Below are positions 31,008-43,788 of a stretch of DNA of 64,000 bases, in pieces; positions within the stretch are counted from its first letter, which is position 1; each line of letters opens with the position of its first letter. The notes under the pieces were generated by a model. The model was not told the origin of the DNA. It worked only from the letters and a program-made list of their open reading frames with translations, and made no database searches. Source of the DNA: Brachyhypopomus gauderio (Eukaryota > Chordata > Actinopteri > Gymnotiformes > Hypopomidae). Position numbers and translations under genes: made by a program. The stretch is from NCBI RefSeq assembly GCF_052324685.1, contig NW_027506873.1, forward strand, positions 2,673,910-2,737,909, given 5' to 3'.

Positions 31008-34000
31008 GATTGCTTTGCTTTGTTTTCCCCTTTCATGGAGTTCCTCTTTGCCCTCCACCTCTGCTCCTCTCCACATCCTGCACCATTATTATTGTGCTTC
31101 ATTAACTATTATTGGGGGGGGGGGGGGGGGGGGGGGGTTGTTTGTTTGTCTTGATTCATCAATCACATTCTAAACAGTATCAATCAAGCTCAACACTCAA
31201 GCTGTCAGAATTCTCAGTGTCGCCAGCCAAAAAGGGCTGAACACAATTTGGTGGATGTACATACAACCTCGCCCCCACCCCCACGGACCTGAGAGTGAAG
31301 AGGGTCAGCATGGCGGAGGCTACACCTGACCTGCACCTGCACCTGCACCTGACCCGAGCATGTAAATATGGCCCCGCCCAGCAACGGCGTCATCGACAGC
31401 GCTGTCATCACCAGACTCCCCATGTTTTTATTTTTTTATCCTTGTGCGTGAAATGACATACCATGCCAGCCAAACGTTGAAACGACCTCTCCAACCTCTC
31501 TTTTACACTAATTATGTAGCCGTTCCTTCTCAGCAAATGAGTTAACTCGTACAGAAGTTTTGGTATATTTTCTTTATTTCTTTAGAAAATTCAGAAGTAT
31601 TATTTTTCTCCATGACTCCTGTCCGCACCCTCCTCATTATGTCATAGTGTGAGTTATATTCGAGCTAAGATCGAACATGGTTACCTGCTTTTCTTTCAAA
31701 CAAATATACACATATATAAATATATATATTTTATTCTTTTTAAAGAATAGGATTTGTAGTAGTGTTCTAAATTACACCCCCGTTTGAAGTTGAAGAGGGA
31801 TGTACTCGTGAATTTCTTCAACACTGATTGGTTTATGATATTGCTGGTTACTTTTGGTTGAAAACATGTCTACTATCTAATGAGAACATAAGCTTAGTTT
31901 TGTTATACTATTTATTCTTGATATTGTAATTTTTCACTTTTTGACTAATTGTAGTTCATTCACATACATATTTCATGGTAACAGTTGTCAAGTTTGAACT
32001 ATAGTTCCAACAAGATGAACGTGGAAAAGCAAGAGTTTCCTGAAAGGAATTCTGAAATCTTCTGGGCCTTGTGTAGAAAGAGTAATTAAAAATAATAATA
32101 ATAAGGAAACTATTAAAATAATTCTTTTTGTACAGCCTGAAACAACTGTTGCCCCTAGGTTAATGTTCGGCTCCATTTTAGCAGAATCAAACACTATTGC
32201 CACGGCAGCTTGTCAGTACATCAGATGCCAAATTGAAAAGTGTCATTTGTGATGTTATTGTATGTCATCATGTATATTTGTAAAACTTTCGATTTGAACT
32301 GAATTATTTTATTGTGAACACTTCTAAGATCGGATCCCTTCTCTCTCTCTCTTTCCTTTACTTCTATAACTTTCTCTGAAGTATCGATGGGCCGTGTCCC
32401 TGAATAGGAAGTGTTTGTCATACATTACCGGTAGATTTCATACTTGTCTTTTTATCCCTTATCACAAATATTTAATAAGGAGACTTTTCACTGGCATTTT
32501 TTTTCCTGTTCCTTCACAAGACCCATCCCGGTGCCCAGTTTGCATTTAAACGCTTTTTTTCAGTTCTCATTCGCCTATGATTATATAATCTGATAGGGGT
32601 TATTTTTTGTTTGTTTCTTTATTTTCTATGTGTACAAACCGTCGCTACTTTTCTTTCAGTATCTGAGCAATATATTTTTCTTGTTAACAAATCGTAAAGA
32701 TATCCGCTTCCACAGTCCTTACTGTTTCCATTCTTCTGTGCGAGCAGGAATCCCCCAAGTGTTGTGTTTCATGTGTCTATCACTATATGGGCTATCTTCC
32801 AATCAGAACCTTCCGTTGATTCTTGTTTGATTGGTGGGTTTTTTCAGCACAGACACAAGTGGTTTGAGAAAGAAATGCATAGTAATGGATTAGAAGAATT
32901 TTTACAGTACTGGTGGGCGGAGCCCATAGTGGGCGTCAGTGGGGGAGCGTGTGACGGGAGAAAAAATACATAATCTACGTTACCCTTGCGTGTACTATAA
33001 CTGTAGTTTTTGCTGTAACATAGAAGCATTTTTAAATCATTCAAACAATATATATTTAGCAGTCCTTTATGATTGCAACTGTTTATAATTTTGTTTTTTG
33101 TTTGTTTTTGTAGTAGGTTGTGGTATTGCACAACTTTTGTACAATTCTAAAGTGTCTGAAGTGAATTATGGCATGTTTGTTCTGTCTGACTGTTAGATGC
33201 TCTTTCTTGGGATGTGTGCTCCAAACCCAGATTTCAGGCGAAGGTTCTCTTGAACTGAAGCCAGAGATTATTTTTTTGTCTCCTAACTTGGGCTGCTCTG
33301 AGTTGGGCCCAGAGTTAATTGGCTGGTCAGGAAGGCTGGCTCTGTGGCATACATCCCCCGATGAGGACTTTTCACCCCTTGTTCGCATTTTCCACCAGGT
33401 ACAGTATGTTTCACTGCTTGCTAGAACATTGTATATATGTAACCTTTTATTAGAGGGAACTCAGACGGGAGCTGTCTGGGCTAGAACAGCTGAGCTCAGA
33501 GCAGTGCGGGTATGATGGCACTGAGTGAGTTTTGTAAAATGTCTTGTAAAATAATGTTAAATTTGGCATGCACATCTCTCCTAATCAATTTTTTTGTGTT
33601 TTTGTTTGTTTGTTCATCATGCCACTTTATACAGTGCTAAATTCAAACGCCATCATGTTACATCTTGAGAATGGAACAGATCCGTTGTTTGATCACATTT
33701 TACTAATGAGCATCGTTTTCAGGTCGACATGGGTTCCCTAAGTAAAACCTCAGTGTCGGCGCGGTGCCCTTCTGTTGCTAAACAGTATTTGCATACCTTT
33801 TCGATGACACCTAAAATATGAAGTAAAACACGTAATTGTTGTTTCCAATGCATCTTAGGAACAGATCTTTTATTTCACAAGATTAGAAATGTATTTTTTT
33901 GCACCAGACTGCTTAGGAATTCACCTTCATACTGATTTGAATAATTCCGGTAGCAGCGTGAAAAAGTTAGTGCCAATAAGTTGAGACGTTCATTGGTTCT

Positions 34001-34165
34001 AGTGCTAGACCTGGGAAACCGTGCTGATGGGTTCTGATTTGGGCATTAGCTTTTAGAGATGTCTTCTGTCTTTGTTATTCTTTCAAATGTTTTGTTAACC
34101 GTATTGTACGTTCTTTCATATAAATACAATCTTGTACATTTGTCATAATAAAAGGGTACTACACC
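31008..34165 (+). other. rsf1 3' untranslated region (probable)
   Basis: About 3.1 kb of AT-rich sequence without exons or clear transposons, ending in AATAAA at 34147-34152 followed by GGGTACTACAC. Human RSF1 also has a multi-kilobase 3' UTR. A 24-base G run lies at 31114-31137, 107 bp past the stop. Earlier poly(A) signals may also be used. Confidence 0.6.
31114..31137. repeat. Poly-G run (24 bases)
   Basis: An uninterrupted run of G in the sense strand of the rsf1 3' UTR. Homopolymers of this length are assembly-sensitive, so the exact count may be off. Confidence 0.9.
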
Positions 34166-34743
34166 TATTTGTCCGACTGCTTTCAAAACGTCATATGGGA
34201 CGGATCGTTGGAATACGTTGACGGCTTTTTCGCCCTCGTAAAATGCTAATATTATGGGTGTTCTCGGAGCTACGTTTACCCATAAGCTGTCCTAATTCGC
34301 ACCTTTTGTCATACATTTCTTTGGAGCAATTTAAGTACATTGCGTGTCAAAGAGGGAGGTCGTTTGAGCATGACAAACTTTTAAACACATTTCTCTTTGG
34401 TGGACAACAAAAATGCAACGGTTTTCAGACATAAGGCCCATCGTTTGCTATATGTTATAATTACGAAGGCCGCGCTATAATGACTTATTGAAGTAGCCGC
34501 GCCCCCGAGATGACGCGCCACACGACGTAAGAGAGCGGGCAGCCCGAGTTGACGACGTAGCGTTATATTCTCCAGGGACAGCAGCATCCTCTCATCTAGC
34601 GTGTGCTCGCTGCAATGGAAGAACGTAAAATCGCGTATTAAAGTTCAGCGTATGAAGTTGGATTTACCAGACCGAGCTAGATTTTAGCGCTGATATCGAC
34701 TTTCTGCTGCTTGCCCGGCATCCGTAGCACTTTTTTTGTAAGG
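34166..34743 (+). promoter_or_regulatory. clns1a promoter and 5' leader with two small upstream ORFs
   Basis: The segment 34490-34570 is CpG-rich (GCCGCGCCCCCGAGATGACG, GATGACGCGCC, CACGACGTAAG). Downstream, an ATG at 34615 opens an 8-codon frame (MEERKIAY) ending TAA at 34641, and an ATG at 34652 opens an 11-codon frame (MKLDLPDRARF) ending TAG at 34687. Both precede the clns1a start at 34744. Whether they are in the mature leader depends on the unknown start site. Confidence 0.45.
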
Positions 34744-37700
34744 ATGGTTGTGTTGCAAAATGTGTCTCCTCCAAGCGAAGGAGTGCGACACGAACAAGCT
34801 GAAATTACTGCAGTTTTGGACGGAAAGGGACTTGGTCCAGGAACTCTATGTGTTGCTGAAACGTAAGTGCGGTAGGGTTCAGTGAGTGTAAAGGTCCCCA
34901 CCAAATTATAGGTTGTTTTGTCGAACATGTGGTATGTTAAACTAATCTATACAAGTTGTCAGGTCACTGAATTATGTTTTCCTGTCATTTTGAAAGTCGC
35001 GTCTCCTGGTTCGACGGGTCCGGAGTGGGGTTTTCCTTGGAGTATCCGTCAATTAGTCTCCACGCTATCTCACGCGACCTGAGTGCCTACCCTGAAGAAC
35101 ACCTGTATGTGATGGTTAACTGTAGGTGTAAAGGTACAACTTGAAAACTTTTGGCCACTTACACGACAGCACCAAAACATTAAAAAAACACTTTGCGTCT
35201 AACACTCACCTATGGACAACAAAGGACAAATGAGGAGTGGGCTTTAAAAATTTACTTGAAGTTTGTCATTTTATTGATGTTATTGTTTAAGATTAATTAG
35301 CTCTTTAGCAGACCCGTCTTTAAGTGATGTAGCGTGCAAAAACATTAAAAATGAATGCTCTTTCATCATTTGAGACTTCAGAGAAGGCAGGCTTGGTGTC
35401 CAGATAACCCCTCTCGTGTAGCAATCCTCCTTTTATGTAGACTGTTTGGCAACACTGCAGGAAACACCCACCTCAAAGATGATGCGGATCTAAACATTTT
35501 TCTTTAGATGCAGGGGATATAGAGCTTGAAAGAATTGTGTTCCTTCCCTAGCGCACACAGGAAGTATGCCATTTTTTGTGCCTAGTTTGTAGCTGCAAAG
35601 AAGTGAGTGGTGAAATCCATTCACAGAGTAGTTCATTTTCAGGCAGTGTTTTATGGGGCAATGATAAAACAATGTATTGTCATATAAATAAAATCGTTTT
35701 ATGTGTATAGAACAAAACTGAAATGGTCTTCTTTTTGTTTTAAGAAGGTTCCAAAGATGAAGAGGAAAAGGGCGACAGTGATGATGACGTTAGTGGTGAT
35801 GACTACGACGACAACAGTGATTACGGCGAAGACTCTGCAGATGTCGTCACGGAGATACGTTTTGTTCCAAGCGATAAAGGCTCCTGTGAGTGTCGAACGA
35901 GCTTGTATATCATTCTGTGCATACTGTTCTGGTCAGAACTGGGCCTGAACTGCGTGTGCTCTGCTCCGAGTTGCAGTGGAGACCATGTTCGCGGCCATGT
36001 CCCAGTGCCAGGCCCTCCACCCTGACCCGGACGACTCTGACTCCGATTTCGATGGCGACGAGTATGACGTCGAGGAGGCAGGTGAGTCTTGGGCACCTAG
36101 CGTTTTCGGGGACGTGGACTGACCATAATGCAATGTGGACGCCCGTCAGGCTGTCATGCCTCATCTGATTGGGCCCCACAGAGCAAGGCCAAATCGATCT
36201 GCCCACGTATTACTCGTTTGAGAAGGGCATGTCTCAGCTGACAGTAGAGGACCAGGCCATGACAGACGGGATGGAGGGGATGGTGACTCCGCCCCCAGCT
36301 CCAGTGCACCGAATGGAGGATGCAGCAGACACCATAAACGGTGATTAGAATTTCATAAATAATAAATTTCTATGGTGAAGAATCACATGTTTGTGTAGCT
36401 GAGATTACAGTGTGAAAGAAAAGGGGTTTAAACATTGTTCCTGTGCTCACACACTGATGTAGTGTGTGTGAACTATGGTCTTCCATTACACTGGGTTCCT
36501 TCTGTCTTAGTTTCTTTTTCAATGTTAAAGACCAGTGTTCTTTTCTACTAACAATATTAACAAACAGTGGTCACCAGTAACCAAGTACTAAATCTACTTG
36601 TTAAAGTATGTTTTGTGTAATTTTACTTTATAGACCTTTTTTTTACAGCTCAAAGTCGTGAATAAAACTTTGCAGCATGTCTCAGAAGTGAGACAAAACT
36701 AGATTGCCTGCGCATACACTTTCATACCGCTGCAGAAGCGATACTGTACCATACAATTCTAATTAAAAGAAGTCAGTTCTTTATCTCGATTAGAAATATA
36801 CATGGATGGATGTATATTTCTGAGGTGGATGTACAGGAGTTGGATAATGAAAACTGAAACACCTGGTTTTAGACCACAATAATTTATTAGTATGGTGTAG
36901 GGCTCCTTTTGTGGCCAATACAGCGTCAGTCCGTCTTGGGAACAGAGGTGTCAATTCCAGGTTCAGAAAGAAAGTCCTCACCAGGATTTTGCTCAAGCTT
37001 GCTAGATTTTCTAAATAGTGCAATCCAGGTAAAATTGGTGGAATCAACACAATCCAGGAAGCCTGAGCAAAATCCTGGTGAGGACTTTTACTTTCTGAAC
37101 CTGGAATTGACACCTCTGCTTGGGAATGACATTTACAAGTCCTGCACAGTGGTCAGAGGGATTTTAAGCCATTCTTCTTGCAGGATAGTGGTCAGGTCAC
37201 TATGTGATGCTGGTAGAGGAAAAGGTTTCTCCACACCGTAACTCTACCGGATGTGGGGAAAACAGTAAAAGTGGACTTATCGGAGAACGATGCATGTTTC
37301 ACATTGTCCACAGCCCAAAATTTGCGCGCGTTGCACCATTGAAACAGACGTTTGGCATTGGCACGAGTGACCAAAGGTTTGGCTATAGCAGCCTGGCCGT
37401 GTATGTTGACCCTGTGAAGCTCCCGACTGACAGTTTTGGTGGAAACAGGAGAGTTGAGGTGCACATTTAATTCTGCCGTGATTTGGGCAGCTGTGGTTTT
37501 TATGTCTTTTGGATACAATCCGGGTTAGCACCCAAACATCCATTTCAGACAGCGTCCACAGTTAATCCTGTAGGATGTGGTTTGTCCTACGTGGTGGTAT
37601 GCTGACATTACCCTGGATACCGTGGCTCTTGATATATCAAGACTTGCTATCTTGGTCACAGATGCACCAGCAAGACGTGCACCAACAATTTATCCTGTTT

Positions 37701-38473
37701 TGAACTCTGGTATGTCACCCATAATGATGTGTGTATTGCAATATTTTGAGCAAAACTGTGCTCATACCCTGCTAATTGAACCTTCACACACAGCTCTTAC
37801 TGGTACAATGTGCAATTAATGAAGATTGGTCACCAGGCTGGTCCAATTTAGCCATGAAACCTTCCACACTGAAACTGAAACACCTGTCATTTTATTGTCC
37901 AACCCCTGTATATTTCCGTAGTGAAGGATGACCACTATACTATTATTCTTTGGTTGTTGTGATTTCTGGGAAGCATGTCCAGTTAATTCCATTTTAAGTG
38001 TGGGTTCACCGAATTCACATACAAGTGGACCATGCCAAGGAATTTCCTTTTGTAAACCAGTTTTCGGATCAAATTTGGTTTAATTTGTTTGTTGCTCTTG
38101 GAGGACGGTCTCGACAGTAACCTGTCAGGATGACGGAAACAAGTCAACTTTAGTGTGTGTGTCATGCTGGTAAACAATTCTATTCTTTATCATACTGCTG
38201 TTATTTTGGTGGGTTTGGGCAGCATGGTGTTAAGTATTCAGGGGCACACGCCGGGGTAGCTGTCTGCAGGGATTGAACTCGGGGCCTCTTGAGTGATGGC
38301 CAAGACATTCTCTCAACTGCTTTGCTGATTATTGTAGTTTCCTCTTCTCAACCTCACAATTTACCATGGGATAAAAATTGCTTTGAACACTTCCCCCTCA
38401 CAGACGAGTTGAAAACAAACCCTGGCACTCGGACGGTTTCGGGGCAGTTTGATGATGCTGACATCGACCACTG
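34744..38473 (+). CDS. clns1a: Methylosome subunit pICln (chloride nucleotide-sensitive channel 1A), complete
   Basis: Coding exons: 34744-34862, 34997-35133, 35745-35885, 35977-36081, 36182-36340 and 38404-38473, giving 243 aa (human 237). pICln is a cytosolic and nuclear chaperone that holds Sm proteins on the PRMT5-MEP50 methylosome for snRNP assembly. The PH-like core is clear (WFDGSGVGFSLEYP, HLYVMVNC, TEIRFVPSDK). The acidic C-terminal half has ALHPDPDDSDSD and ends SGQFDDADIDH, matching the human end GQFEDADVDH. The last coding exon ends in TG at a strong donor (GTAAGT), and the next exon at 38750 starts with A, completing TGA. If that intron is retained, the frame reads one extra Trp and stops at TAA 38475-38477. 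Intron 5 carries a nested Tc1 element. Confidence 0.93.
36834..37908 (-). mobile_element. Tc1/mariner element with complete termini, in clns1a intron 5
   Basis: Target TA duplicated at 36832-36833 and 37909-37910. The ends are CAGGAGTTGGATAATG and CATTTTATTGTCCAACCCCTG (reverse complement CAGGGGTTGGACAATAAAATG). A decayed transposase runs on the minus strand, 37518 down to about 37200 (KTTAAQITAELNV, KTVSRELHR). Stops and frameshifts break it. A 176-bp hAT MITE splits it at 36943. Confidence 0.85.
36943..37118. mobile_element. hAT-type MITE, foldback, inserted in the Tc1 element
   Basis: Perfect 8-bp duplication CTTGGGAA at 36935-36942 and 37119-37126. The terminal inverted repeats begin CAGAGGTGTCAATTCCAGG and run about 50-58 bp per side, so most of the element is one hairpin. 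No coding capacity. It must be younger than the Tc1 host. Confidence 0.9.
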
Positions 38474-38749
38474 GTAAGTTCTGCTAACCTGTCGCATCTC
38501 ATTTTCATGGCAAAGTTTCAAAGTACCAGGACGCCATGCAGCAAGGCCCAGTCAGTGATGAAATACCAGTGACTTCCGGCCTGCAGCAGCTCGTAGGCTA
38601 CTCGTAGACTTGCATCTATGCTGGCCCGTTCCACATGAGTATGCTGGGACTGGTCCCGCAGCCCTTGTGATGCCAGGACCGAATCAGATGTCTGTAGTCT
38701 GTCCCAGTTCTACAGTCTGAACAGGGAGCTTCTTGTTTTCTCTTACCAG

Positions 38750-39005
38750 AAGCACTTGAAAAGAAGCTGGAAGAGGCTAGCAGGGGGAGAATCTGACGTG
38801 CGTTACAGAGGCCGGAGACCTGTCCTGTATGAATGCTACTAGGCTAATCCACTGTGCTGTGTACACTTGATGGCTAACCCTCAATACCCCCACCCCTAAG
38901 TGACGAGGCTGTTGAATTGTGATTTATTTTGATTGATCTTTTCTTCTCACTCAGATCAGCGCATACTAAATGATATAAATAAAGTTTCGATAATAAATAA
39001 AGCCA
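38750..39005 (+). other. clns1a terminal non-coding exon
   Basis: A strong pyrimidine-rich acceptor (TTCTTGTTTTCTCTTACCAG) ends at 38749. The first base A supplies the last base of the TGA stop. AATAAA-type poly(A) signals occur at about 38978 and 38992. Confidence 0.65.
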
Positions 39006-41190
39006 AACGTGTTCTGCTGTGATGTCTTTTAAGAGGAAGCCTGTATGAGTTTGAGGGGTTTTCATCCATTGCTTTGGTGCCGCCCGAAGAGTTTTGCTGG
39101 CGCCCGGCGATCTACTTTTTATCCTTCATGAGCTTCCGGTGTGCCAGGGTTCAGGTACGGTCATGGCCTTCTGGATGGCTAAGTTCAGTTCCTCAACTCC
39201 CATGACCATCCTGGCCCTACCAGCCACCACTGAGAGAAGCACTCCTTTGTCTCTCAGCTTCCTCTGTGGTGGAGGGATAGGGGGAGGGCACAATGTCGCT
39301 CCTCTTTTACAGGGGTGAGACTGAGACAGATATGGACTAGCCAAACAACCCTTTCCCCCGCCCCCCTCCCGGGAGTCCTTTACTTGTGGTGCAGTCGAAG
39401 ATGGCATATTAATAAGATGCTTGAACTGTAGCCCATTCCATCTTCCAACAGAACACTCCCTTTCCTTCTGATAGCTGACTATAATCTGACTTGCATCAGA
39501 AAAGCACAATCTTCCTCCAACTCTACCTAACTGAACAAAACACTTTTCTTCTGTTTAATAACCCAGCATGTTGGATAGTTATAAATATTTATAGTTAACT
39601 GTCTTCAGTTGGACGACTAAGAATCTTTATGGTTATTATGTAGAAGGGTGGGGACAGAGTGTGGTGACTTCCGCTACACAGTTTAAGGGATAAAATCTTA
39701 AACCATGTGACTGGAAGCCCTTCTCAACTTTCCCTTGAGATGTCCAGGGTAATTACAGGGGGAGACTGCTTTCACAAGCTGTGGCTGGAATGAAGTTTTC
39801 TCTGCAATGGAAAAACGATGATTCATTAGTAGCGGCTTGTGCCTTTTTACCAGCAGCTCGTCTACTTTTTCCAAAGCTACACAAACTGGCACACGTTAAT
39901 TGTTAGAAACATCAGTGCATGTATTTTGAGAGAGAACATGAGAATGTGCTGAGTGATCTGGCTGCGGTATACGATTCCTCATTTATTGGTCTATTAATAA
40001 GTCCCAAAAATCCATCGGAGTTTAATCCTGTGAACTGTATGAAGTATACTGTTTTAAACAAATATTCTTAACACTCATCTGAAAGTCTTAGTTTTAAAGT
40101 ATACATTACTTTACTTTACATGCACAGTGCTATATTAATCTGTAATTTCTGTGGTACTAAAGATGAACACTTAAATACAGCAGCAGACATTGTAAGGGTT
40201 CTGTACTGCAGTCTTGTCTGTACTGGTACTTGAATGGTCTGTGACTTGGTTGAAGACGCACGTCCTCTTTCATGTCTCCGCTGTGCTAGTGTTACTGTCT
40301 CCAGCTTTGTTCGAGACTTTCGGTAATAATGCTCTGGTAATATGATTAGAAAAAAATGAATCACCTGCATCTTCTCTTACACTGTAACTCTGTATGTGTG
40401 CATGCGGATGCCCACCAAATCAATATCAAACGTACCAAAATGTGCTACACTGTATGTTTTTCGTCTTTGTTGCCAACAGCAGAAGAGCCATTGGCTTCAC
40501 CCACTGGCATTTGAGGTCGTAGATGTCGGTGTGGTCGGTAAGATGTCTGTCTGTGCTCGTCTTTCGCTATGCTCTCTTGCATGTGCTGGATTTTCAAGGG
40601 GAGACCATTTTCCGGATAGAGAGAGGAAACCTGTATGATTTGAATAAATTACACTATTCCAACAGCTAATTATTCAAATGGTGGGTGATGATCTGAATGC
40701 ATGCCCCACTAAAGTTAGCTGACTAATGCAGCCTTATTCAAATGTTCAGCATTATTCAGTTTACTCACAGAAACTGCTTAGAATGGTATAACTATTGCAA
40801 ATGGCAGGGCAGGGTTCATAATGACCCCCATTGTACCCCCCCCCCCCCCCAACCCCCATACCTAAGGAGCCATGGACAAAAGACTGGATATTAAAATGTA
40901 ATCCCTCACACCTAAATACACTTACTCACATGTAGGCAGTTTCCTCTTTGTCCCATAGATGAGCAGGTCCCCCTGACGCATGCAGTGTATTCACTAGATG
41001 TTCTGCTCAAACCATGGAATACATGCAAAGTCCATGGATGTGATTACAACAGCAGTAATGTGGATGTTTTTCACAAAATTTGTTAATGTTTTATGAGTGC
41101 TTCTTGAAAGACATGCTACTGACAAAAAATATTATCTACATCTCCAGCTATGGACAGGGAAGCTGTGATTGGACTTATTGACTCATTTAT
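39006..41190. other. Intergenic, no gene recognised
   Basis: About 2.2 kb downstream of clns1a. A minus-strand frame at 39509-39126 (127 codons, containing LRDKGVLLSVVAGRARMVMG) is the longest, but I recognise no family and no splice context, so it is not called. A C run lies at 40838-40851. Confidence 0.45.
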
Positions 41191-41193
41191 GGC

Positions 41194-41345
41194 AGTCATG
41201 GCCCTGTGGTAGGGAACTGGTCTTGTGACCGGAGGGTCATGGGTTTGTTTCCCAGGCCTGAGGCCATGACTGTGGTGCCCTTGAGCAAGGCATCAACCCC
41301 CAACTGCTTCCCGGGCGCCGGGCTAGGGCTGCCCACCCCCTAGTA
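41194..41345 (+). repeat. tRNA-derived SINE, plus orientation
   Basis: Starts GTCATGGCCCTGTGGTAGGG, with a B-box-like GGGTTTGTTTCCC at about 41250, then a body with GTGCCCTTGAGCAAGGCATC and CCGGGCGCCGGGCTAGGG. It is the same family as the minus copy at 8868, with a longer body. It runs into a GT microsatellite. Confidence 0.75.
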
Positions 41346-41349
41346 ATCT

Positions 41350-41352
<3 letters not shown>

Positions 41353-41408
<56 letters not shown>
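41353..41408. repeat. GT microsatellite
   Basis: (GT)28 directly after the SINE body. Confidence 0.97.
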
Positions 41409-41409
<1 letters not shown>

Positions 41410-42302
41410 CGTTCTAACTGCACAGATGGGTAAATGCGGAGGACAAATTTCGATTGCGGTGAAAAATCACAATGACATGGCACATTTCACTTTTTTTCAT
41501 ATTTTGCTGTTGTCAGAACGTGTGAATGCGCCATTTATACATGACACTGCTCTTATCCCAAGCGTCTAAAAATCTACTAAAATCCGTATTTTAATTTGCT
41601 ACATTTGGGTGTTCAGAACGCTGAACGCGTCTGCTTGCTTTTGTGTTTTTTCTTGCATAAACAACATTTACGTCTCATCGTAGCTTAAGTTCTAAAATAA
41701 TATTGTAATTATTTTCTATGATTATTTTCAGCATTGTTGACGAAATGTCGACGAACGTACTTTGTTGGAGGGGGGGGGGGGGGGTGGCGAACACCGAAAG
41801 CGATAAGATCGTTCTCCGTCGCCAGCATCGCGTCGCGTGGGGGCGTGTCCAACATCGCCGGCATGCAGCACGTGACAGATATGCAAATCACATTTTTAAA
41901 GGAGGACGCAGTATTTATTTATTTTAATCTATTGATGACAGAACACACGATTATAAAGGAGTGCATGTATAAAACATAGTGTGTGTATAAAACACATATA
42001 GTATATAAACCTAAAATGTTTATGTAATTTTTAAACTTTTTACCCCAGACTCGAAGATCAAACAGGAATTTAAAAAATCATAACCAATAACAGGGACACA
42101 TCGTAAAGTGCGGGACATCCAGAGACAGCCACTATCAATCTCTCCTCCATTTTGCAATCGGAACAAATAATCAATAGGAACCAAAGTCAGAGGTGCGGTT
42201 TCGGAGGAGGGTGCAAACATACTTTCTGATTGGTAGTCGCCGCGCGTCACTGCTCATTTGCATAAAGTTGAGCCGAGCTCAACTTGTTCGCGTCGCTGGG
42301 TG
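41409..42302. other. Intergenic, repeat-derived, no gene
   Basis: Contains a G run at about 41770-41783 and a GC-rich stretch (GTCGCCAGCATCGCGTCGCG near 41818). The latter words recur near 43810 and look transposon-derived. No exon was found. Confidence 0.45.
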
Positions 42303-43788
42303 TCGCTCACTAGTGATGGGATTTTCGAGAAGGGTAATGCTGCAGGCCGGAGCCCCGGTGGGCGTGGGTAAAGGGCGGAGCATGTGTCAATCATTTTCAA
42401 CTGCAGCCAATCAGATACTAGACTTTCGTTGTCAATCAATTTTTATTAAGCCAATTATCAGCCAGAGTTAGCAGTCAATCATTTTTTACTGCAGCCAATC
42501 ATCTTAACAGATCTGCCAAAAGAAGGCGGAAACTGCACGGAGAAGCTCTTTAAACAGAAATATATGCCGCTCTTACACAAAAGTAGCTGAATAAAAACAT
42601 TAGAAGAGCCATGACTTTAGACATTTTTAAATCAAAGTTTAAAACACTTCTCACTTGTTATTCTGGAACGGCACTTTAATGGTTTTTTTCCTTTATTACT
42701 GTGGAGAGCCGGCTCTTTTCGGCTCCCAAACGGCTCCCCATATATATTTTTTACATTATTAATTAATTATTAGCTTAAACCTAATTTTATAACATTTTGT
42801 TTCATTATTGACATTGTTAAGCACTTGTGATAACAATGCTTTATAAATAAAACTTTTATTATAACCAATTATTAAATTATCACAAAATAGAACGCAATAC
42901 AGCTTGGCCAATTGCCTGCCCTTTCCACAAAAAAAGTGGAGACTTTTTTTTTTTTTTCTTTCAGTGTTTTCCCACCACATTATTAACTGAAAGCTGCGTG
43001 TGATTGGTCAGATATGTGGAGCACACGCTTGACATGCGGGCAGTGGAGACATTCTTTGCAGTGTTGTCCGAAACGATATGTGTGGTAGTATAAAGAAACA
43101 CCCCTCAAAAACAGGGGAAGGAACATTTACCTGACGAAAATTCATGTTGCATTGTGTTCCAGGTTTGAAAAGTGCTAAAGTACTTGAAAATGTAACTGTA
43201 TTTTGTTTCACAACAAATAGATGTCTGACTGAATCGATGTGATAAAAAAGCGAATTATTTCGAATAATTTCGAGTATATGTATAAATATTTAAGTTTAAG
43301 GTGCTGGGAAATATTGAAAATGGCCTTTTTCAATATTGAAGTGACGTACAAGTGCTTGAATTCCACCTTGTAAAGGTGTATGAACCCGGCATACATAACT
43401 TTGTTCATTGCACTGAAGAGGCGCACGACCTCGCTTCGCACGGGGGTCCTCATGCAGGGGTGGAGCCACCGCGATTGCGTCATTTTCGATGCACGGACCC
43501 TCGCCCTGGTCGCGACGCGCCAAGTATGCTCTACCACTGGCAGAAACAGAGCAATACGCGCTAGGAGAGGGAGAGACAGCGAGGCAGCGAAGGACAAATA
43601 AAAATGATGTTGGAAAAAACCATGGCACTGTGGCACTTGCAGAGCACAAGCGCAATACTGAAGGAAAAAGCGGCTCCCAAATAGGATCCTAAAACGGCTT
43701 CCATTGTAGAGCCGGTTCCAATCGTTCACTTCAAAGAGCCGGCTCTTAGAACCGGATCGTTCGCGAACGACACATCACTATCGCTCAC
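42303..43788. mobile_element. hAT-type element with perfect 8-bp target duplication
   Basis: TCGCTCAC is duplicated at 42303-42310 and 43781-43788. The element (42311-43780) begins TAGTGATGGG and ends CACATCACTA. The subterminal regions are rich in the palindrome AAGAGCCGGCTCTT. No transposase frame was found, so it is non-autonomous. It carries the left arm (43080-43385) of a large inverted repeat. Confidence 0.8.

Noticed and set aside
36903-37543. Functional Tc1 transposase
   Set aside because: The frame is broken by stops and by the inserted MITE; only fragments remain.
39126-39509. 127-codon minus-strand frame
   Set aside because: No family recognised, no splice context, and no start-site or poly(A) evidence. 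It could be a transposon fragment, but support is insufficient.
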